Shown here: positions 58,197 through 64,000 of the stretch, piece after piece | How the letters are laid out: every line of letters begins with the position of its first letter | Position numbering within the stretch: position 1 is the first letter of the stretch | Assembly (NCBI RefSeq): GCF_003725545.1 | Contig: NZ_RJLN01000010.1 | Coordinates: 1 to 64,000, forward strand | DNA length: 64,000 nt | Reading direction: 5' to 3' | Origin: Micromonospora solifontis | Lineage (GTDB): Bacteria > Actinomycetota > Actinomycetes > Mycobacteriales > Micromonosporaceae | Made by a program: the position numbers and the translations under genes | Notes under the pieces: generated by a model | The model's input: the letters and a program-made list of their open reading frames with translations, nothing else | Databases searched by the model: none | Told to the model about the DNA's origin: nothing

Positions 58197-59258
58197 ATGG
58201 CGAGCGTCTCCGTCGACGAGGCGATGCGTCGCGCGATCACGCTGGCCGCCCGCGGCCTCGGCACCACCAGCCCCAACCCGGTGGTCGGCTGCGTGCTGCT
58301 CGATCCGGACGGTGAGATCGTCGGGGAGGGCTTCCACGCGTACGCCGGCGGTCCGCACGCCGAGATCGTCGCGCTCGCGCAGGCCGGCAAGCGGGCCCGC
58401 GGCGGCACCGCCGTGGTCACCCTGGAACCCTGCGACCACACCGGCCGCACCGGCCCGTGCAGCCACGCGCTCATCGCGGCCGGCGTCGCCCGGGTCGTGA
58501 TCGCCGTCCCGGACCCCAACCCGGTCGCCTCCGGCGGCGCGGCCACCCTGCGCGCCGCCGGGATCGAGGTCACCACGGGGGTACGCGCCGAGGAGGCCGA
58601 GGCCGGCAACATCGCCTGGCTCACCTCGATGCGCCGCGGCTGGCCGTACGTCATCTGGAAGTACGCGGCCACCCTCGACGGGCGTTCCGCCGCCGCCGAC
58701 GGCAGCAGCATGTGGATCACCTCGGAGGCGGCCCGGATCGACGTGCACGCCCTGCGCGGCACCGTCGACGCGGTGATCGCCGGGGTGGGCACCGTGCTCG
58801 CCGACGATCCCCGGCTCACCGCCCGCAACCTGCGCGACGGCACCCTGGCCATCCGGCAGCCGCTGCGCGTGGTGGTGGACAGCTCGGGGCGTACCCCGGC
58901 CGACGCCCGGGTCCGCGACGGCGCCGCCCGGACCTGGATCGCCACCGCGGCGGAGGTCGGCGCCGGCCCGGACGGCCGGGTCGACCTGCCCGCGCTGCTC
59001 GCGGAGCTGCACCACCGCGGCGTCCGGGCCGCCCTGCTGGAGGGCGGCCCCCGGCTGGCCGGCGCGTTCCTCGCCGCCGGCCTGGTCGACAAGGTCGTCG
59101 GGTACGTCGCGCCGAAGCTGCTCGGCGCCGGCCCCACCGCCCTGCTCGACGCGGGCGTGACGACCATCGCCGACGCCATCGACCTGGAGCTCACCGACGT
59201 TACGCAGGTCGGCCCCGACCTGCGGATCACCGCGCTGCCCCGGAAGAGGGAGGCCTGA
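58197..59258 (+). CDS. ribD: Bifunctional riboflavin deaminase/reductase RibD
   Basis: Deaminates and then reduces the pyrimidine intermediate of riboflavin synthesis. ATG 58197 gives 353 residues. The N-terminal deaminase (1-145) has the zinc motifs GGPHAEIVAL and TLEPCDHTGRTGPC. The C-terminal reductase (150-353) includes WKYAATLDGRSAAADGSS and LLEGGPRLAGAFL. It is first in the rib operon after the FMN riboswitch; ribE starts one base after its stop. Confidence 0.95.
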   Translation: MASVSVDEAMRRAITLAARGLGTTSPNPVVGCVLLDPDGEIVGEGFHAYAGGPHAEIVALAQAGKRARGGTAVVTLEPCDHTGRTGPCSHALIAAGVARVVIAVPDPNPVASGGAATLRAAGIEVTTGVRAEEAEAGNIAWLTSMRRGWPYVIWKYAATLDGRSAAADGSSMWITSEAARIDVHALRGTVDAVIAGVGTVLADDPRLTARNLRDGTLAIRQPLRVVVDSSGRTPADARVRDGAARTWIATAAEVGAGPDGRVDLPALLAELHHRGVRAALLEGGPRLAGAFLAAGLVDKVVGYVAPKLLGAGPTALLDAGVTTIADAIDLELTDVTQVGPDLRITALPRKREA

Positions 59259-59259
59259 C

Positions 59260-59871
59260 ATGTTCACCGGCATCGTCGAGGAGTTGGGCGAGGTCGTCCG
59301 GACCACCGAGACCGGAGGCGACTCCGCGCTGGTCGCCATCCGCGGCCCGCTGGTCACCTCGGACGCCCGCCACGGGGACTCCATCGCGGTCAACGGGGTC
59401 TGCCTGACCGTGGTCGACGTCGACGGCGGCGTCTTCACCGCCGACGTGATGGGGGAGACGCTGCGGCGTACCGCGCTCGGGGCGCTGCGCCCGGGCGACC
59501 CGGTCAACCTGGAACGCGCCGCGGCGCTGAACAGCCGGCTCGGCGGGCACCTCGTGCAGGGCCACGTCGACGGGGTCGGCGAGGTCATCTCCCGGGAGCC
59601 GGCCGCGCAGTGGGAGACGGTCCGCTTCCGGCTGCCCGCCGGCCTGGCCCGGTACGTGGTGGAGAAGGGCTCGATCACCGTCGACGGGGTCTCGCTGACC
59701 GTCGCCGAGGTCGGCGACGACTGGTTCGCCGTCGGGCTGATCCCCACCACCCTCAAGCTCACCACCCTCGGTACGAAGGACGCCGGCGACCCGGTCAACC
59801 TCGAGGTGGACGTGCTCGCCAAGTACGTCGAGCGGCTGCTCGGCGACCGGCTCGCCGGAGGTGCCCGATGA
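59260..59871 (+). CDS. ribE: Riboflavin synthase (alpha chain type)
   Basis: Dismutates two lumazine molecules into riboflavin and the pyrimidine precursor. The 203 residues form two similar barrels: [12 protein letters not shown] starts the first and [17 protein letters not shown] the second, with paired VNGVCLTV and VDGVSLTV motifs. The stop overlaps the transporter gene (ATGA). Confidence 0.95.
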   Translation: MFTGIVEELGEVVRTTETGGDSALVAIRGPLVTSDARHGDSIAVNGVCLTVVDVDGGVFTADVMGETLRRTALGALRPGDPVNLERAAALNSRLGGHLVQGHVDGVGEVISREPAAQWETVRFRLPAGLARYVVEKGSITVDGVSLTVAEVGDDWFAVGLIPTTLKLTTLGTKDAGDPVNLEVDVLAKYVERLLGDRLAGGAR

Positions 59872-60566
59872 CCGGCCCGCTCGGCTGGCTGCTCGACGCC
59901 CAGGTCCACGTCGCCGGCTCGCCGGTGCTGGTCCGGGAGATCGTCGGCAACGTCTTCGGCCTCGCCTCCGCGCTGTTCGGGCTGCGCCGGCTGGTCTGGG
60001 CCTGGCCGGTCGGCATGATCGGCAACGCGCTGCTGTTCACCGTCTTCCTCGGCGGGGTCTTCGCCACCCCGCAGGCGCACGACCTCTACGGCCAGGCCGG
60101 CCGGCAGGTCTTCTTCTTCGCGGTCAGCGTGTACGGCTGGTGGCGCTGGTCGCGCAACCGCCGCGCGGGTTCCGGGGAGCAGCCGGCCGTCACCCCGCGC
60201 TGGGCCACCTGGTGGGAGCGGCTGGGCCTGCTCGCCGCCGCCGCGGTCGGCACCGCGGCCGCGTACCCGGTGCTGGCCGCGCTCGGCTCGTGGGGGCCGC
60301 TGCCGGACGCCTGGATCCTGGTCGGCAGCCTGCTCGCCACCTACGGCATGGCGCGCGGCTGGGTGGAGTTCTGGCTGATCTGGATCGCCGTGGACGCGGT
60401 CGGCGTGCCGCTGCTGCTGCAGGGCGGCTTCTACCCGTCGGCCGCCATGTACCTGGTCTACGGCGGGTTCTGCCTGGCCGGCCTGGCCGCCTGGTGGCGG
60501 ACCTCCCGGGCCACCCCACCGGCCCGCACCCCGATCCCGCCGACGTACTCGGAGGCCGTGGCATGA
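59868..60566 (+). CDS. ribM: PnuC-family riboflavin transporter RibM (PnuX)
   Basis: A 232-residue membrane protein with about seven helices. It has the PnuC-family motif [10 protein letters not shown] and the C-terminal [19 protein letters not shown]. PnuC proteins usually carry nicotinamide riboside, but members inside FMN-riboswitch rib operons of actinobacteria (ribM of Streptomyces davaonensis, pnuX of Corynebacterium) move riboflavin. The order ribE-ribM-ribBA-ribH here matches that type. It is coupled by ATGA on both sides. Confidence 0.87.
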   Translation: MTGPLGWLLDAQVHVAGSPVLVREIVGNVFGLASALFGLRRLVWAWPVGMIGNALLFTVFLGGVFATPQAHDLYGQAGRQVFFFAVSVYGWWRWSRNRRAGSGEQPAVTPRWATWWERLGLLAAAAVGTAAAYPVLAALGSWGPLPDAWILVGSLLATYGMARGWVEFWLIWIAVDAVGVPLLLQGGFYPSAAMYLVYGGFCLAGLAAWWRTSRATPPARTPIPPTYSEAVA

Positions 60567-61831
60567 GCACCACCTTTGGCTCCATCGAGCAGGCGGTGGC
60601 GGACATCGCCGCCGGCCGGCCCGTCGTCGTGGTCGACGACGAGGACCGCGAGAACGAGGGCGACCTGATCTTCGCGGCCGAGCTGGCCAGCCCGGAGCTG
60701 GTCGCGTTCATGGTCCGGTACACCTCGGGCTACATCTGCGTGCCGCTCACCGAGAGCGAGTGCGACCGGCTGGACCTGCCGCCCATGCACCACACCAACC
60801 AGGATCGGCGGGGCACCGCGTACACGGTGACGGTGGACGCCCGGGAGGGGATCGACACCGGCATCTCGGCGGCCGACCGCTCGCACACCATCCGGCTGCT
60901 CGCCGCCGCGTCGACCGACCCGACCGACCTGGCCCGCCCGGGGCACGTGGTGCCGCTGCGCGCCCGCGAGGGCGGGGTGCTGCGCCGGCCCGGGCACACC
61001 GAGGCGGCCGTGGACCTGACCCGGCTGGCCGGGCTGCGTCCGGCCGGGGTGCTCTGCGAGCTGGTCAACGACGACGGCACCATGATGCGCCTGCCCGACC
61101 TGGAGAAGTTCTGCGCCGAGCACGGCCTGACCCTGGTCACCATCGCCGACCTGATCGCCTACCGGCGGCGTACCGAGAAGCAGGTGGAGCAGGTCGCCGA
61201 CGCGCGGATGCCCACCCCGTACGGGGTGTTCCGGGCGCTGGGGTACCGCAGCGACTTCGACTCCGCCGAGCACGTTGCGCTGGTCATGGGCGACCTCGGC
61301 GACGGGCGGGACGTGCTGGTGCGGGTGCACTCCGAGTGTCTCACCGGGGACGTGTTCGGCTCGCTGCGCTGCGACTGCGGCCCGCAGTTGCAGGCCGCCC
61401 TGGCCCGGGTCGGCCAGGAGGGTCGGGGCGTGGTGCTCTACGTGCGCGGGCACGAGGGACGCGGCATCGGCCTGCTGCACAAGCTGCAGGCGTACCAGTT
61501 GCAGGACCAGGGCCGGGACACCGTGGACGCGAACCTCGACCTGGGGCTGCCCGCCGACGCGCGCGACTACGGCACCGGCGCGCAGATCCTCTACGACCTC
61601 GGCGTCCGCTCGATGCGGCTGCTGACCAACAACCCGGCCAAGCGGGCCGGCCTGGAGGGTTACGGCCTCACGGTGAGCGGCCGCGAGGGGCTGCCCATCC
61701 GGTCGAACCCGGAGAACGTGCGTTACCTGCGGACCAAGCGGGACCGGATGGGCCACCTCCTGGAGGGGCTGGACGAGGTGACCGAGGCGCCGATGGGCCG
61801 CCCGGTCGCCGGCGACGAGATCGGAGCGTAG
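60563..61831 (+). CDS. ribBA: Bifunctional RibBA: DHBP synthase / GTP cyclohydrolase II
   Basis: Makes both riboflavin precursors. The 422 residues hold an N-terminal DHBP synthase (1-205) with [20 protein letters not shown] and [20 protein letters not shown], and a C-terminal GTP cyclohydrolase II (206-400) with zinc ligands in [20 protein letters not shown] and the catalytic-loop [23 protein letters not shown] 60563 overlaps the ribM stop. The DHBP half consumes ribulose 5-phosphate. Confidence 0.95.
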   Translation: MSTTFGSIEQAVADIAAGRPVVVVDDEDRENEGDLIFAAELASPELVAFMVRYTSGYICVPLTESECDRLDLPPMHHTNQDRRGTAYTVTVDAREGIDTGISAADRSHTIRLLAAASTDPTDLARPGHVVPLRAREGGVLRRPGHTEAAVDLTRLAGLRPAGVLCELVNDDGTMMRLPDLEKFCAEHGLTLVTIADLIAYRRRTEKQVEQVADARMPTPYGVFRALGYRSDFDSAEHVALVMGDLGDGRDVLVRVHSECLTGDVFGSLRCDCGPQLQAALARVGQEGRGVVLYVRGHEGRGIGLLHKLQAYQLQDQGRDTVDANLDLGLPADARDYGTGAQILYDLGVRSMRLLTNNPAKRAGLEGYGLTVSGREGLPIRSNPENVRYLRTKRDRMGHLLEGLDEVTEAPMGRPVAGDEIGA

Positions 61832-61833
61832 GG

Positions 61834-62331
61834 ATGGCGGGTTTCGGGGAGCCGGGCGTGACCGCGGTGGACGCCGCCGGGCTGACCGTCGGCATCGTGG
61901 CGGCGCGCTGGCACGGCGACCTCACCGACCACATGGTCGACCGGGCGGTGGCCGCCGCCGAGGCGTGCGGCGCCCGGTCGGTGGTGGCCCGGGTCGCCGG
62001 CTCGGTCGAGCTGCCCGTGGTGGCCCAGGCGATGGCCCGCCGCTACGACGTGGTGGTCGCCCTCGGCGTGGTGATCCGGGGCGCCACCGCCCACTTCGAC
62101 TACGTCTGCCAGTCGGTAACCGAGGGGCTGACCCGGGTCGCGCTGGACGAGGGCAAGCCGGTGGCGCACGGGGTGCTCACCGTGGAGACCATCGAGCAGG
62201 CCCGCGACCGGGCCGGTCTGCCCGGCTCGGCGGAGGACAAGGGCTGGGCGGCCACCGTGGCGGCACTGGACGCCGCCCTGGCCATTCGCAACCTGGACGC
62301 CGCCACCACCCACCGCGTGGGCTTCGCCTGA
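61834..62331 (+). CDS. ribH: 6,7-dimethyl-8-ribityllumazine synthase
   Basis: Penultimate step of riboflavin synthesis. The 165 residues have the family core: [55 protein letters not shown] and [19 protein letters not shown] 61834 is 2 bases after the ribBA stop, with TCGGAG upstream. It is the last gene of the rib run. Confidence 0.95.
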   Translation: MAGFGEPGVTAVDAAGLTVGIVAARWHGDLTDHMVDRAVAAAEACGARSVVARVAGSVELPVVAQAMARRYDVVVALGVVIRGATAHFDYVCQSVTEGLTRVALDEGKPVAHGVLTVETIEQARDRAGLPGSAEDKGWAATVAALDAALAIRNLDAATTHRVGFA

Positions 62332-62332
62332 C

Positions 62333-62710
62333 GTGCGCCCGCCGCGGCCTCCCGCCCGGGGTGGCCGGACGGCGGGTGATCGACTCCGGGTCGCCGAGGT
62401 GGCGGTCTCCGCGACCACCGGACACCGCCACCTCGGCGAGGTGGAGCGCCGCTACCCGGCGCTGACGCCGGCGGCGGGCGCGGGACCGGCGGCCGGCACG
62501 GTCGCGCTGCTGGGCCACTCCTCGGGCGCGGTCGCGGCGCACCTGCTCGCCCAGGCCTACCCGGACCGGGTGGCGGCGCTGGTGGTGGCCGGCGGCCCGG
62601 CCAGCCACCTCCCGCAGCGCGAGCTGGCGCGGTTGGCCGCCCGTGAGGAAGGCGACGCGGCCGGACCCGGCGCGCGTGGTCACCCGGGACGGCTGGAAGA
62701 ATCGCCTTCC
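62333..62710 (+). pseudogene. Fragment resembling an alpha/beta hydrolase
   Basis: An open stretch of about 125 codons in frame with hisE, without a convincing start. Its middle reads [20 protein letters not shown], then [18 protein letters not shown]: the nucleophile elbow (GHSSG) and next strand of an alpha/beta hydrolase. The oxyanion-side N-terminus and the Asp/His part of the triad are missing, and the 5' third overlaps a strong inverted repeat. I read it as a remnant of a lost gene; a fortuitous G/C-rich frame is the alternative. Confidence 0.4.
62391..62439 (+). terminator. 16-bp stem-loop after the rib operon
   Basis: TCGCCGAGGTGGCGGT (62391-62406) and ACCGCCACCTCGGCGA (62424-62439) are perfect complements with a 17-base loop, 59 bases after ribH. 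It is a likely terminator of the rib transcript, or a dispersed palindrome. Confidence 0.6.
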
Positions 62711-62974
62711 GTGAAGACGTTCGAGGAGTTGTTCGCCGAGCTGCAGGCCAAGGCCGCCGCCGGCACCCCGGGCTCGGGCACGGTCGACGCGCTCGCCAAG
62801 GGCGTGCACTTCATCGGCAAGAAGGTCGTCGAGGAGGCGGCCGAGTCGTGGATGGCCGCCGAGCACGAGGGCCCGGAGCGGGCCGCCGAGGAGATCTCCC
62901 AGCTGCTCTACCAGGCCCAGGTGCTGATGCTCGCCACCGGCCTCGAACTGAAGGACGTCTACCGACATCTCTGA
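62711..62974 (+). CDS. hisE: Phosphoribosyl-ATP pyrophosphatase
   Basis: Second step of histidine synthesis; removes pyrophosphate from phosphoribosyl-ATP. The 87 residues start at GTG 62711 ([17 protein letters not shown]). The helical core with its metal-binding acidic residues is [20 protein letters not shown] and [25 protein letters not shown] lies 10 bases upstream as a weak RBS. hisG follows 43 bases later. Confidence 0.93.
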   Translation: MKTFEELFAELQAKAAAGTPGSGTVDALAKGVHFIGKKVVEEAAESWMAAEHEGPERAAEEISQLLYQAQVLMLATGLELKDVYRHL

Positions 62975-63017
62975 GTGCCCGTCCGCTGATCATCCGATCG
63001 AACGAAGGAGCACTCCC

Positions 63018-63863
63018 ATGCTGCGTGTCGCCGTACCCAACAAGGGCGCGCTGGCCGAGTCCGCCGCCCAGATGCTGCGCGAGGCGGGCTACCGCCAGCG
63101 CACCGACCCGAAGGACCTGGTCTGCCGGGACGAGCCCAACGACATCGAGTTCTTCTACCTCCGCCCCAAGGACATCGCCACCTACGTCGGCTCGGGTGAC
63201 CTCGACGTCGGCATCACCGGCCGGGACCTGCTCGTCGACTCCGGTGCCCCGGCCGAGGAGGTCGTCGACCTGAACTTCGGCCGGGCCACCTTCCGGTTCG
63301 CCGCCCGCCCCGACGACGTCGACTCGGTGCAGCAGCTCGGCGGCCACCGGATCGCCACCGCGTACCCCGGCCTGGTCGAGCGGCACCTGGCCGAGCTGGG
63401 CGTCAAGGCCGACGTGATCCGCCTGGACGGCGCGGTGGAGAACGCCATCCGCCTCGGCGTCGCGGACGTGGTCGCCGACGTGGTGGAGACCGGCGCCACC
63501 CTGCGCCAGGCCGGCCTGGTGGTCTTCGGCGAGCCGCTGCTGCGCTCCTCGGCGGTGCTGGTCCGCCGGGTCGGCGCGCCCGGCTGCGCCCAGCAGGAGC
63601 AGCTGCTGCGCCGGCTGCACGGCGTGCTGGTCGCCCGCCGGTACGTGATGCTCGCCTACGACGTGCCGGCCGGCCTGCTGGACCGGGCCAGCTCGCTCAC
63701 CCCGGGCATCGAGTCGCCGACCGTCTCCCCGCTGCACCGGGAGGGCTGGGTCGCCGTGCAGGCGATGGTCCTGCGCGACGACGTGCACCGGATCATGGAC
63801 GAGCTCTACGAGCTGGGTGCCCGGGCCATCCTGGTCACCAACATCCACGCCTGCCGGCTGTGA
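63018..63863 (+). CDS. hisG: ATP phosphoribosyltransferase (long form)
   Basis: First, feedback-controlled step of histidine synthesis. The 281 residues include the catalytic periplasmic-binding-protein-like lobes (LRVAVPNKGALAESAAQMLR, YVGSGDLDVGITGRDLLVDS, DVVADVVETGATLRQAGL, the PRPP site) and the C-terminal regulatory domain (PTVSPLHREGWVAVQAMV) that senses histidine, so no hisZ is needed. ATG 63018 has GAAGGAG upstream. The stop overlaps the next start (GTGA). Confidence 0.95.
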   Translation: MLRVAVPNKGALAESAAQMLREAGYRQRTDPKDLVCRDEPNDIEFFYLRPKDIATYVGSGDLDVGITGRDLLVDSGAPAEEVVDLNFGRATFRFAARPDDVDSVQQLGGHRIATAYPGLVERHLAELGVKADVIRLDGAVENAIRLGVADVVADVVETGATLRQAGLVVFGEPLLRSSAVLVRRVGAPGCAQQEQLLRRLHGVLVARRYVMLAYDVPAGLLDRASSLTPGIESPTVSPLHREGWVAVQAMVLRDDVHRIMDELYELGARAILVTNIHACRL

Positions 63864-64000
63864 GGCCGCTGCCGGTCCCGGCCGCCCTGACCGTGGTGGT
63901 CCTGGGCGGGGTGGCCTCGGCCGCGCAGGGGGTGGTCAACGCCGAGCTGGGGGAGCGGACCGGCGACCCGCTCGTCGGCGCGGTGGTCAACAACCTCGGC
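63860..64000 (+). CDS. DMT-family transporter, 5' part only
   Basis: The first 47 codons of a membrane protein cut by the window end. GTG 63860 overlaps the hisG stop. The start LPVPAALTVVVLGGVASAAQ, then GVVNAELGERTGDPLVGAVV, matches the YdcZ/DUF606 branch of drug/metabolite transporters, where the Asn-Asn pair precedes the next helix. Substrate unknown. Confidence 0.7.
   Translation, partial: MRPLPVPAALTVVVLGGVASAAQGVVNAELGERTGDPLVGAVVNNLG

Overview
The window is high-GC actinobacterial DNA, most likely from Micromonospora or a close member of the Micromonosporaceae. The grounds are the strong G/C preference at third codon positions, GTG starts and ATGA/GTGA stop-start overlaps throughout, BldD (a regulator of sporulating actinomycetes), the actinobacterial integration host factor MihF, an XRE/DUF397 pair, and the gene orders DUF948-DUF6167-alaS-ruvX-mltG-aroE and mihF-gmk-rpoZ-coaBC-metK-priA. 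No rRNA, tRNA, CRISPR array, transposase or phage gene was recognised.

Layout. 1-7 kb: a membrane-anchored protein of unknown function, DUF948 and DUF6167 proteins, alaS, ruvX, mltG and aroE. 7-21.5 kb: an accessory block placed between aroE and aroC. It encodes a GH16 glycosidase, an APH-fold kinase, a PAP2-type membrane protein, an Alg14/Alg13-like glycosyltransferase, a secreted beta-propeller, a Wzz-like copolymerase with a degenerate kinase tail, a GT2 enzyme, Wzy-like and Wzx-like membrane proteins, a sulfotransferase and a methyltransferase. I read it as a Wzx/Wzy-type exopolysaccharide locus whose product may be sulfated and methylated. 21.5-27.3 kb: aroC-aroK-(frameshifted XRE regulator + DUF397)-aroB-aroQ-efp-nusB, ending at a strong hairpin shared with convergent bldD. 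28-38.8 kb: the pyrimidine operon pyrR-pyrB-pyrC-carA-carB-pyrD-(bioA)-pyrF, with a PyrR-binding RNA site at the pyrR ribosome-binding site. 39-44.7 kb: mihF, a degenerate gmk, rpoZ, coaBC, metK, priA. 45-51.9 kb: a nucleotide-kinase/ParB-like fusion, a cytochrome P450, def-fmt-rsmB, and an HTH regulator. 52.2-55.9 kb: a secreted M28 aminopeptidase and two tandem paralogous lipoproteins of the septum-formation family. 56.1-64 kb: rpe, a REC-GGDEF response regulator, an FMN riboswitch followed by ribD-ribE-ribM-ribBA-ribH, a hydrolase remnant, hisE-hisG, and the start of a DMT transporter.

How it works together. Most of the window is core biosynthesis (shikimate, UMP, riboflavin, CoA, SAM, histidine) in tightly overlapping operons. 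Two places touch c-di-GMP signalling: BldD, which binds it, and the REC-GGDEF protein, which may make it. The features most worth a second look are the exopolysaccharide locus with its pseudokinase copolymerase and sulfotransferase, the gmk that has lost its P-loop lysine and LID, the kinase/ParB fusion, and the frameshifted regulator inside the aro operon. Several inverted repeats that look like dispersed genomic repeats lie at operon joints.
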